DNA of 64,000 nucleotides from Phalacrocorax aristotelis (taxonomy: Eukaryota > Chordata > Aves > Suliformes > Phalacrocoracidae), in the NCBI RefSeq assembly GCF_949628215.1, contig NC_134297.1, forward strand, positions 186,001 to 250,000, read 5' to 3'. Numbering within the stretch: position 1 is the stretch's first letter; each line of letters begins with the position of its first letter. Below are positions 13,905-26,800 of the stretch, in pieces. A program made the position numbers and the translations under genes. The notes beneath the pieces were generated by a model. The model saw only the letters and a program-made list of their open reading frames with translations, was not told where the DNA came from and made no database searches.

Positions 13905-14865
13905 CTCGGGAAGTGTCGCTTTTATTTTTGGTTGAAGAGGCCAAAAAAATAAATGGAGCACGACATCAGATGCACATTCACAGGCGGCCGCGTGAGCCGA
14001 GGGGAGACGCCGCTGGCGCAGGGCGGGGGGGGCGAGGGCTCCCGCGGCGCCGGAGGGTCGCGGCCCCGGCGGGAGCGCTGGGGGCCGGAGGATGGCTCCG
14101 GGTAACTCTGCCAGCGTTGCTTCTGCCTCCCCCCGCGGCCCCTCGGCCCTCGGCTGTTGTCCCGAGCGCAAGGCGCGCCAACGCCTCGCTTGGGGCGCTC
14201 TGGTCACGGAGCGCCGCCGTCTCCGAGCTTATTTTATAGTACACGATGGGCAGAAGCGTTTTGTCAAGTCTCCATTCGCGGTTTCCAGACAGGGATGGGC
14301 TTAACAGCCGCCTGCAGAAAACAGACACTCTTATCCTGAAACCTGCAGCATCCGCCGCCCCTGTTCTGCTCCACCATCGCCTGAATCCGAGCAGGAATAC
14401 ACCTCCCGTTCCCTGAAATCACGCAACTCCTTTAAGCTAGGGCCTCGTACGCCGAGACACCACCTTCTCAGCTTATACGCTTCCGCGTTAATCCCGTCTA
14501 TCTTCACCAGAGGAGGCGTGGCACAGAGTTTATGGTCCAAGTCACTTCCCAAAGCTCAAGATGTTTCTTTACTGCTTTCTCTCAACAGAAGAGTCACTTT
14601 GGTGACCTCTGTACTGAAACTGAGACAATTGACGGTGGACACGCTGCCACCTTTAAAGACATAAGAAAACCAAAAAACCAATTCACTAAGTTAGTAGCGG
14701 CAAAACCCCCAGAACGAAAAAAAATAAAATTTACATCTCTATCCCATGGTGTTGTCAGACTGGTTGTTGGGTTCCATTTGCATCATGACTAACCAGGTCC
14801 ATTATAAAAACAAGAAAGTAACCATGAAATAAATAGACGTTGACACTAGTGGGATTTCAGGGGTG
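13905..14865 (-). other. HYOU1: HYOU1 3' UTR with poly(A) signal
   Basis: The minus-strand AATAAA (plus TTTATT 13921-13926) predicts cleavage near 13905. No other canonical minus-strand signal was seen between the stop codon and here. It contains no recognisable gene. Confidence 0.65.
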
Positions 14866-17800
14866 TTATAACTCATCGTTTTTCCTGCTTTCTCCTCCAG
14901 CTTCTGTCTTCTCCTGTTTTTTGGACCCTGCGTAATGAAGTAAACTCAGTTACACACTGTAACGGTTTTCGCAGCACCCAAAGCAGCACGGAAAGCCCCT
15001 GACGTTCATTAAGCATTCCACCAAACTCTCGGTCCGTGGCGCAAAAGCCAGGGGAGTGCCTGGAGGAGCGATACTCGGCGCCAAAGGGCCGCGGCCATTA
15101 CTGCCCTGCACCTGCTGGACATCGCTGTCCTCACGAGAGGACCGGCAGAACAACACAGACCCGCGCATCAGCTCTTTAACAGAGACAGGCTTACAGCTAC
15201 GGGACTGCTAGCAACCGCAGTGACCCAGGCAGAAAGCAGCTGCCGAGGCAGGCGGCAGCGGTACACCGTAACGTCACGCTGAACAATGAAAGCGCAGGAA
15301 CAGGGAGGAACCAAAATTTGTGTCTTCCTCTTTGCGGAATTAACAACCGCTTCACCATCGGGGGTTCTACCGTCTGACTACCTCCTACAGCTAAAGAGAT
15401 GGAAGGAAGCAGACAGACAGCTTGCACTTGTAGCTACCATGTTCCAGACTGTTAGTCAAACATTTACCCACCAGAGTCTGATCCAGGCTCATCATCTATT
15501 GCTACTTTCTCAGCTGTAGGAGGTTCCTTGGCTGGACCGATGTCCTCAGGTTTGTCTATGTTTAAAGCAGAAACAAACAGCGTAAAAGTTAAGGGAAAAT
15601 ACACAAGAGATAAGGTGCAGAGAGGTGAGGTGACTAGCAGCGAGGTTTACAAACAAGCCCGCTGTGGAGCCTCAGCAGGACTGTTCACGCTCACAGCACA
15701 CCTCTGTAACACGCAGAGGAGCGTCGCAGAGCTGCTCCTTGTTTCTCACTGCCTCTGTCTGCCAGCCTTTATGGCCCTAGAAACCCTGGAGAGTCACTGG
15801 TTGCACAGGCAAGTCACCTTTGGAAATGTGGCTATAAGCAGGACCTCTTACTCAGGGCCAGAGGAACTGGCAGGGAACTCCCCTGACGAACAGCAGTCTA
15901 GATTTGAGAGGACCAGGGCACTCGGGACCTGAGGATCTTACAAAGTTCAGAAAACTGCAAGCCTTACTGTCGCAAGGGTGTTTGGTTTGTTTTTTTTTTT
16001 TCTTTCCCTGGGGTCTGTCTAAGCCACAAACCTTTCTCATCTACAGCTCATTCTGTTCCTTGATGTAGGACGTGACCTCGAATACTTGCTCTGGACACCA
16101 AGAATGGAATTGATGACTTATCTTTCTTATAAGCCAGCCAGCCAACCAGACAGCTTCTGACTAACCATCCCAGGAAGTTTATAGATAATTTCTGTTCCTT
16201 CACAGGAAAAAACACCCACAAACAAATGGTGGGGGGAAAAGGACACTGCCATACCTAGATTTTCCCAGCTGTCTTGAAAAACTAAGAGGAGGATCATTTG
16301 TTCCTACAGTTAACAATTGTCTTCACTGATTTAGCTCCTTTTCACTCCAAGCAGAGAGATCCGAGCGTGTTACACATGGTAATTATACGCCAGAAGTTAT
16401 ATACACGCTCGCCGCCCGCTCCGTACCTTCTTGTTTCCCCTCCGTGGGAGGGATAGTGTTCTCGGTCTCAGAGTTTGCTGTAGCATTCTTGCCTGAATCG
16501 GTTTTTGTGGTGTTCTTCTCCTTTTTGGGTTTGGGTTTGGCAAACTTGGCCTTATTCAGAAGATACTGCACTTCCCTGTCCAGGGCTGCTATCTTGAGCT
16601 CTATATCTTTGGACAGCAGGAGGGGTTTCTCAGTAGGAGAGAGCTTGTTCTGTTCAGCCAGCGTCTCGTTTTTCCAAATCTGCGGGGTGGGAGGGAAGAG
16701 GTGCTTTTTGGATGCTTTTTGATTCCAGGAACCACTGTATGTCACAGTACCTCAAAGTCACCACCCTGGGCCTTCTAACTTAATCAGGACAATGCTGCTC
16801 CCTGTTACTTTTCCATCAGCTTCTTAGTTACCCGGACACAGGACAAAGGGAAGAAACAGAACCGTCAAAACCCTGCGTCTGCTTTTAAAAACCGCAGCCA
16901 GGTTACTGGGCTACCCCACCGCTCCGGGAGACAACTGCCCGCATGCAACACGAGAACCGTTATCCCCCCCAGAGCAGTCTGGGGTCAAGCTGGGCATTGG
17001 AAAACCACTGGAACACAGAAGAGGTTTGCTGGTGGCAGGGAAACAAGACACACGCACTCCTTCCCATGCCCGTGAGTGAAAGTACACGACGTGTTACTTC
17101 GGACGGGAAACGCAACCCGAACTGCCACCCCCACCCTCCCCCCGGGTCATTCGATCCTCTCTTACCGTTGTTTCATTGATGGCTTTTTCCAGCGTACTCA
17201 GTTCCACTTCTGTGAATATCTGGTCAGACTCTGGAATCATTCGGGCTCCCCTTAAAGATAAGAAGAAAGTTTATTTCTGTCAAACCAAACAGAGCGTACC
17301 TTGCCAACGCGGCGTTTACAGCTCCAGCAATCGTAACAACAACTAGCCAGCCAATTAGGATGTTTCACATTGGCTTCTCTTGCATCTGCAGGAAGCAGAG
17401 CCCTAAACCGGTCTCTGGATGCTAAGAACGGAATAGAGAGCCAGCAAATGCAGCTATCAGGAGATCAGAAAAACAGGGAAGGCAGAAAAAGCTGAGACCA
17501 TAGGACTAAGAGGGGAAGATCTGCTTGCAAATGGCGTGTACACTGTCGGATGCTTCCCGTCCCCCCGCTTCAAACCGAGCTTGCACACTTGGGTTAACGA
17601 GCTCCGTGGGACTGAGCGCTACCAAGCAGGGTTTTGGTCATCTTTTCTCAAGAAGCACTAGCGATTTTCAGACTACATTCAATCGAGTCATGTTCCACTG
17701 GCATCTCTTATGTTACCAGCTGCGTGACTCTCCTTCCCGACAGCTTGCTCTTACTTGAGGAAAATGGTTGAGTGGTTGAGCAGACTTTCCAGGGCAGCCA

Positions 17801-20800
17801 GGCGTTCCGGCCACTTTCTCCTTTCCTCAACACGGAAGAAGAGGTTCCTACAAAGCTTTTTCAGCTCCGAGAGCTTGTCTTTCAGCTCCTGCAAATGGGG
17901 GAGAGGGGGAAGGAGACATTAACTAGTTTGCCCACTACCTAACACTGAAAACCTCAGAAGTTAAAACTGCAGGTTTTGTCATTCTCTCTATCAAATATAC
18001 TGCTTCAGTAGGGTAAAGAGCGCCACATGACTAAGGTTTAATGTGGAATCAACAGGTTACCGCTGAAGCTGTAACGCACTGAGGAAGCAAGAAACTTTCA
18101 AGAACCAGATTACGAAGGATCAAGACGGATCAATACTCTGTCAGCCCGTGTGGTCATTTCCACGTCGGCGGCAGCAGGCTGGTTTCCTGACTACAGGCTG
18201 CAGTACCTTAGTTGTGGCTGCATAGCCCTCTTCCTCCATCCAGCTGGAAGCCTCACTAAGCTTTCTGGAAATTTCTTCTCTCTGCTCCTCCGTTGAGACA
18301 AACTGATACTCCTCTTGGTAAAGCTTGTCCTGAAAAGAACAAAGCAAGCACTCCTGTCAAATGCCACTGAGCGTGGAAGCATAAAACCACCAAGTCACCC
18401 AATTGCAGCTGGGCTGGACTGTGAACTCCAGGGGTGCTGCCTGCACTGGCCAGGAGATTCTCACTCGACCTTCCCAAACCCGAGCTCCTGCTCCCAGCGT
18501 TACCAGGAGCGTGACGGTAATACGCCAGGTGTATAGACATACGCGCACACCAGGTGTATGACGGTAAAGCTGCAACAACCCTAATTTCGCACACAGTTAA
18601 TGTTAGCTGCCTCTTCTGCACAACAGCACTTGAGAAGTTGGAGCTTCCTTACAGCCCGAGAGCAATTGTTCCAAAAGGCACAGGGAAGCGCGCCTAAGGC
18701 ACACCGGAAACCCCAAGTTTAATGTATTAGAAACGCTGAAAGAAAGGGTTCATTTTGTGTGAAGGAAACCTCCCAAGCCACACGGGATGGGAAGCCTAAT
18801 GGTAGCCCGAGAAGTGACCGAGAGACGAAAGCTGGGCTCTTCAAACCGGCTTCCCCCGGCTCAGACAACTCCCCTGCATTCAGACCAGCCAAGCCACCTA
18901 AGAGACTTCTACCTGCTCTCCAGGAATTCTCATTTCTTTATACCCCTCTCTTACCTGCGTCTCAAAGATGAACGACTCCAAGCTGTTGGCCGATTTTTCT
19001 CTTTCCTGTTTCTCTAGATCTCTGACCGTCAAGTCTTGGAGCCTAACGTGCGAACAAAAGGGAAATCAAAGGTAGCAAGCGCCTTTAGATGAGCGCCACA
19101 TCATACGGCTCAGCTTCTGAGGACAGCAGCGCTACGCGAGCTGCCACCGTTCCAAAGCAGTTCACTTCGAGCTCTAACCTAGCAGAGCCATCTCAAACAT
19201 ACTTTTTCATCGAGCTCTTCAGGTCATCCTCTAGCAGGTCAGGCACGTCGTTCACATCCAGTTCCATGGTGATCTCATGGACAAGCTTCTGCTTCTTGGG
19301 TGCTTTGATCTTCTTCTCCTCCTCCGTTTTGGTGACTGTGCTGTCACTGGAACTTTTGGACGGTTCTTCCTCTTTTGCCGTTTCACTATTTTCTTTGGGA
19401 TCCTGTAACAGATAAAGTACATTCTCAGGGAAAGGAACAGATCTACAGATTTTGCAGCTTTTTTCCAAGGCAGGGCACTAACAGGGAAAGAGGAAATTCC
19501 ACTGACGAAATTCCACTTCTCAGACACCAAAAATCACAGTCCCATTTCTTCAATCCGGTGCTCACCTGAGACTCTACTTTCTCGCCTTCTTCCTTTTTCT
19601 GGGACTCTGCTTTCGGAGGGGCAGTTTCTGCCTGACCCGGAGACTGCTGTTTCTCTTCTCTTTCTCCCTGTTCTTCACCGGCCTCTTCTGCACTGCTTTT
19701 CTGGTCTTGTTTCTCCCCCTGCTCTTCTTTACCTGGTTCCGCTAGGCTCTCTTCTTCTTCCTGGTCATCACCGGCCGGTAGAGGAGAAACCAAAACAGTG
19801 CTTTTAATGTAGAAATTCCATGCAAATAGTTCACAGAACAGATAATTCTCTACGAAAAAAGATACGGACGAAAAACAGCACTCGCAGTGACTGCAGCCGC
19901 TAGCAAGGCACTGTGCTGAGCTAGAATAAGAATTAAGAGTCACTTCAGTGCAGGACACAACTCCGTGACAAGGAGCTTTCGTCTCACTAAAAGGAAACCT
20001 AATCGCAACTGCCAGCATAGCAGCAGCTGTGCCTATACAGCCCCGGAGAAAGGAAGGAGCTTGCTGGACACCTGCACAGACAACACACAGGCAGAAGCCT
20101 ATCCACCAGGCACCAGGACAACTTAGAAAAGAGAGACTTCCCCAGAAACAAGCCCTGTAACGTTAGCCCACCACTGCTGGAGTCGCTAGCAAAAGATCAC
20201 CGGTTTACTTAAATGCACACCACATGAAACTCGAGCAATGCAGCACTTTCTGAAAACGTTTGAAATCCTGACATGCTGCCAGACACCTTTCACTGTGCTC
20301 ACATGAATCGCTGCCTCTGTAGCGGCCACAGCAAGACCCAGGGGCTCCCTCCTGCTAGCATTTACCCCGGGGCTCACCTGAACCGAGTCTGTCAGGTTCT
20401 CTCCAGTCTCTGGCGCAGGGCCACCACCCCCAAACAGGCTTGAGATGGTGTTTCCAAGCTCTGTTGACGGGAGACAAAAAGTACCGACTATGGTGTATCC
20501 AAAGGAGGAAGAAAGTAATCTTCAGCTCTCAGTTCTTCCCCTCGCAACCACAACGATCACCAACGATCCCCTCCCCTGGCAGCGTAGGTTAACTACACGC
20601 ACTCCAGAAACTCATCCTTCCCTGACCTCACATGGTGTTTCTGCGTGCACGGACAAGCAGGGCCTCTACCTTTGCTGGAGCGTGACCTGAAATTTGTAAC
20701 TTCAACTAAAAAGCTTCAAGGTTTTTATGCAGCCGTTGCTGCATTAGCCATCCCCGCACCCCCCCCCCACCTCCAAACACGCCGATTTCCAACTCCTTTC

Positions 20801-23800
20801 TACAGGGAAGCCTGTGCTCTAAAACCTGAGTAATGCAAAGCCCAGAGCAGGGCGTCACACCCCAGACAACGGGAAGGGAGACCGCTGTGGGGCTATGGAT
20901 GCAGGACTTCCCTTCGGGACGGGCCTCCTGAAATTAGCAGCTGTGGCCGAACAAAGAGGAAACAAGTCCTAGTTTTCAAGTTGCGATGCATGCCATCGTC
21001 ACCTTAGGAGCGTATGGCATTTCAGAGCTGCTGGCAGCACCCAGCAGCCGCTTGCAAAGGGCTTTTAGGTATTTTGGAGCCGTATACACCACCAGAGGCT
21101 ACGGCTAACCGTTCGTTTTCCACGTGCCAAAACCACTGTGCCTGCCCCGCTCAAAGCAATGGCATGCTTTAGTTATCCCAGCTACTGCAGGTGAAACACA
21201 ACAGTCTGGATGAATATCAAAGTTTGGCATTTACTTGTCAGCGTTGACTCCTCCTCCGGCTTGTCTTCCACCAAGGTCTCAAACACAGATTCCACCTTGG
21301 AGAGGGGAGCAGAGAATTAGTTTTAAGCAGGGACCATCGATACTGGAGAGAGGGACAGAACCGGAACACACACAGGCCGAGAAGCATCACAGCAGGGCGG
21401 CACTTACCCGGTCGAGACTCAGTACTCCACTCTCGTCCATGTTGAAGTGAGCTTTGATGCCTTTGGAGTCATAATCCGAGTACTTCTTGAAACTGTCCCC
21501 CACTCCCTTCAGCCTCACAGTAGTGAGATTGAGAGAACCAAAAATCCTGACGACGCAGAGACAAAAGCGGAGACAAAGCTTAAGATAACAATGCTGCACA
21601 ACAGCTAACCACTTCTCACGGTCTCATCTGCAGCGAAGCACAACCGCACGAAGCAAGGAACCAGCACGGTTTGGTTTGCCAAAGCGCATACAACTCCGGG
21701 AACAGATCTGCCAATACGTGCTGCTGGTGGCCAGTCAGATTCATAGGCCTGCCGATAACATCCTCCAGCTCGGCACAGCGCCCTGCCCTGGAGCTGCCTG
21801 CTCAGACGCTAGCCTCAACTCACCGCATGTCATCCTGGTTCAGGAAAGACAGATCTCCATAGTTGACATAGAACGCAAAGTCATCTGTGTAGCGGTTGAA
21901 AGTGATAACCTTGCGCTGCGGATAGGGAGCCATGCGCTGGAACAAAATCCGCTTGTTATGCTTTAGACTCTTGGATTTATCATCCTCCTCAACTTCACGA
22001 GTAAACTCCACCTGCATCACAAACAGAAAACGTGACTGAGGAACCGCAAGCTTCCTCTACGGCACCTTACATCAGAAGTTTCCGCAGCCTCCGGCTGCTC
22101 CGCCTCGGGCAAAAGTTGGCGGACAGGCAAGTATTTCGCAACAGGTGTTTCTATATGCCTGGACTCTCGGATACAGCACTTCTTCAGTGGGTCCGAATTT
22201 CTTCTGCTTTCTTTATTAGATTGGCAGAAAGATCTCCGTAACTTCCTTACTCAAAGGAATCCGACAGGTCACGTGAAACGTTTCTCCCAGCACAGCCCCA
22301 TTTACCCATACCTTGCACAAGAGAAAGCAAGCCAAGGGTTACCTGGATAGGAAACACAGCGGCATCCCGAACAATGAAAGGCTTCACCTTAAAGGCTTTG
22401 CTCAGAGCAGCTGCCTGGTAGACTGCGCCCATAGCAGCAGCCTCATCGGCATTGATGTTCTTGCCCAGCTCTTCTCTAGGAAGTGAAAAGCAACAGCCGT
22501 CAGCTTTGCAGCCGCTGCCACAAGCAGCGACTTGTCAAGAGGAGACAGACTAGAAGGGGGCCTCACATACTCACTTGCCCACAGCTTTCAGCAAAACCTC
22601 CTGCACTTTGGGGACCCGTGTGGCACCGCCAACTAGAATCACCTGGTCAATTCCATCCTAGGGATTGGAAACAGTCACCTTGTCTTGAGAAAGCAATTTT
22701 GGAAAGCTAAGTTCAGGGCTTCCTTACGCTCCTTCCCCCATCACCGCGCACTGACGCGGCGCTCCGAGAACGCCCACGCTACGTCCTGCCGTCCCAGAGC
22801 ACGCCAGTGCCTGACCGATCTCGGGCAGGCTGACGCAAGCCACGCCGACAAACAGGGACAACCTGACCGCTGCTTCAAGTCACCCGAAACGTGGGACTCG
22901 ATTCAAAATTAGACAGACTACACTTTAATGCCAGAGGAGCCCGTGACTCAGACAGCAAGCTGGACCAGAACAGACGGAAACGCGGACTCTGAGGGGTGAC
23001 TCAGTGTCTTGCTTCGAATACCGGAGCCAAAAGATGCTCAAGAGCGTCCTGGCACCCTGGAAAGGGAGCGTTTAACAATGCAGTAAGTCTCTCCAAAGGA
23101 CTGCATCGTGTTTGGTCCAACTGTAGTCCGCAACAGGGCTTCTAAAGGGAGTGCTCAGAGGAGAAGCCTGAACAGCAACAATTCTGTTTCCAGGCACTCT
23201 GGGATGAAACTTCAGAAAAGAGACCAGAACCAGCATCCGAAACAGAAAAAGGAAAAAGCAGTGTTTCAGACCTCCAGCCCAAGAGTAAAGCTTTTTAACG
23301 AAAGAAACACCTCCTCCAAGTCCTTTGTTTCTGGAGAATAGTGCAGGGAGCCATGACAGGCTCCTGCTTGACACTGCGGCAAGTAACCTCGCTGCAGCAG
23401 CAACACCACTACTCTGCTACACTAGCAGGCACCTGTACCTCCTCAGCAGCGCTGATAACGCAGCCACCGATGCTTCGACCGTGACACAACAGCAGCTCCG
23501 TACACAGAAACTTCAGCCTTCTTAATGCACTTCTAAACCTACCAGGTTCATCTCCGCGCTGCTCAGAGCCTGCTGCACAGGTCCTGGGACTCGCTGGAAC
23601 AAGTCAGAGCACAAATCCTCAAATTCTTGCCTTGAGACCTTGGCCTTGAAGTCGATGTCATCCAGTAGCCCCTCAATCTGTCCAGAAGAAAACACAGCCA
23701 GAATGAAATTACTCATGGAGCATTCTCACAGCAAAATCTTTCCCTGACTTGCCCAGCGTGCAAAGAGTTCCAGCTTTCTTAACACACCTAGGACCCGACC

Positions 23801-26800
23801 GCACTCACCCGAGCCCTGCCATTGCTAAGGTGACGAGAGGATGGAACGTGGCTGTAACAGCCTCTCTCCGTGAAACCTTATTTACCAAACTTCACACGAC
23901 TACCTCGCATCCAATCCGCTCATTTAATCATCAGTGGTACTAAGTGGGCACAAGTTGAGAGGAACCACCGGTGCCACCGCCGCGCCTAGAACACCAGGAG
24001 CGATGCTCTTCAGCACACTGGCGCTGCAAAGGGACCACGATCCTCCGTACCTGTCCTTAGCCCACCCCGCCCTCAGTCCTGAAAAAGCGGGGAACTCTGC
24101 GACAGAAGGTCAGACCTGGGCCATGTGGTCAGCGTTCGCGCTCAGGACTGTTTTCAGGCGGTTGGCCTCCTTCAGGAGTTTGGCCATGGCCCGGGGATTC
24201 TTGCGGACATCTTTTGAAGGGTGCTGAGCGTTAAAGAGTTTTGCCAAATAGTCCCGGAGACGAAGCTCCATCTCTAAACCTCCAAGAGTACGGTCAAACC
24301 TGAGCAGAAGAAGGAAGAGACGTAACAACTCAAACCGAGTGGAAATACAAACTTCATGTATTATTTCAAACGTGCGAGTGGTCAAAAGTAGCTGCTGTAC
24401 TATCAGCTGTGACCGACTGTGGAAGAAAAAGGGTTGTTCCAAAAATAACACATTATTATGAAACAAAGAAAAGAAAGATTCACCACAATGGCCTTCGAGC
24501 AGGAAACATCATTACATTTAGAGTAGAGGCCTTATTGCCAAGCACCCCAAACAGCCGAGGAGCCAAAGGGTAACTGTCTCGGGTCCCAGGTACTTTCCTG
24601 GAAACACCAGGATAAATGCTTTGGAGTTAAAATTGCTGGGCTGGCGATTCACAGCACCCCCCTCCTTGCCTGGCAAACACACTGCATTTTAATTCATCTC
24701 TAGAAGGATATTCTGCTTTTTCAAACTGACGCGCTCTACTTCTGCAAGATTATAGGAAACAGAATTACACTAAAACAGCTTGCAGCTATAAAAAAAAAGG
24801 CAAGCCTGAAGCAAACTAAGCATACTGGCTCGCCTCCTGGGTTCCTGGAAGTTCCCAGTTACCTTCTGCGCAAGACAGCGACACCAGAATTATTACCAAC
24901 TGGAGCCTTCTCGCTCCAAACGTTTCCCACTCTGCCATCCAAATTACCGCGCCGAAGCCTCACTGCAAAATTCCACATTTAGAAGAGACTGCGAAACAAA
25001 CCATTTCTTCCCCAAGACCTGCGCGCTTTGTGCAACTCGGGCTGAATTCTTACCCAACACCCTGGATCTGCAGCTGAGGTTGGGTTCCCGAGTCCTTAGT
25101 TTTCACTGTCTGATACGTAACGATAGTACAAACGGTGCTTCCTGCTCCCATGTCGTAAAACATGATGTTCTGCAAAGAGAAGCTGGGATGGTGAAGCAGA
25201 AACACCCGGATACCCCCCATGAATAAGGAAAGAACCCACTGCCGTCCAAGCTTGACACAGGCCGAGTCGGCCTTCCAATACCTCAGAAAGTCGCTGGCAT
25301 TATTCCCCCCGCACTGATGGGCAAGGAACAAACGCAGGTTTACAGAATGGGAACTCCCATCCACCTGCCCTCACTCTGGAAGCTTTCCAGCTTCACCACA
25401 TAGTCACGCAGGGTTTCATCTCTTCCTCTTGCTGATGTCCTCATGAAAACAGAGGAGACTGGCTGACTAGCAGAGCCTGCTTCCTCACAGTTAAGTCCTT
25501 CTGATTTGATCTGCAGCGCTTCCTCCCCCACGGGCAGGCACTTGCACGGGACTCTCCGCATCACCCCCCTGCGCCTACCTGTGCGGTGGCATTGATGTCT
25601 TTCCTCCTAAAAACTCCATAGTTCAGGGCTACAGCAGTGTTGTCATTGATGAGCTGCAGCACCTTCAAGTCAGCCATGCGAGCGGCGTGCAGAACCGCTC
25701 TCCTCTCCGCCTGGTTGAAGTAGGCAGGAACAGTGATCACCGCGTCCTTGATGGGCTGCTCTGAAAGAGTTGCAGGAAACGTGTTTTTCCATCGGTGTAG
25801 CCACGTGCAAAGGCACGTTATAACGTTGTGACGGCAGCCAAGCCAGAGAATGCAATCCTGAAGCAGCACGAGCAGCCAGGATCATTAGGGATGAATCTAC
25901 CCCTGTCCTGTTGAAACCAAGCAAGCTTCACAGGTTCTTGCAAAGCCACTTGTCTGCTGACCTCTCTTTCACGTGTTAGGATACTCTCAAATGCTCTGGG
26001 ATGCCTTAGATTTCAACAAATATTATCTTCATGGAAACTTACTTCATCACTGGATTATGTTCGCTCTCCTGAGTAAAAAGCCTTTGGACTGGCTTTAGTA
26101 TTACTAACCAAACAACACGCAGCCTCCTGGCAACAAAGCAAGTCAAACACGACAACAGAATTCACCCCATTTTCATTACTGCCGTATTTCACTAGCAACA
26201 CAGCATGGAAAACGCACAACAGCCCCTTATCCGTTAACAAGTTTCACAAGAGAGGGCAGTCTTTGCTCTTTAATTGTAGTTCAGCTCCGGCAGCGAGTCT
26301 CCATCCAGACCAGAAGCAGACTTCAACAGAGCTGCTTCACCCTCCCCTGCAGTTACCTACCAATGTGCCTCCGCTCTAGTCACGCAGGCGAGTGAGCAAA
26401 CACTTCACTCTTTCTCCAGAGATTGCCGTCAGGCTTATCCACTGCAAGAGTGGGTAGGATCTGGGGTGCCTGCCCCCAGGAACAGGGTTAAGACCCCAAA
26501 CTCACATAGTGTAAGAAACAAATGATGACTCGATAGCTGCTAAGTCTTGCTTACAGCCGATGGCCGAAGAGACCCAACATCCTGTTTCTAAAAATCTGCC
26601 CGTTTTCAAACACCTTCAGTCTCTACTCGAAACCTGTAACACGCACACACAGGTACTGTAAGAAATGGCTAAATCCTTCCAACCTGCAAATTCCTCGGCC
26701 AGGCCACGGGAATAGTTCAGGACCATCCCCAGCATCTCCTCTGGAGAATACTGTGTCGTCCTACAAGAAACAGGTGGGAAAGAAAATCAGAGCAACCACG

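Noticed and set aside
14820-14840. AATAAA on the plus strand near the HYOU1 last exon
   Set aside because: It is on the strand opposite to HYOU1, and no plus-strand gene ends there.
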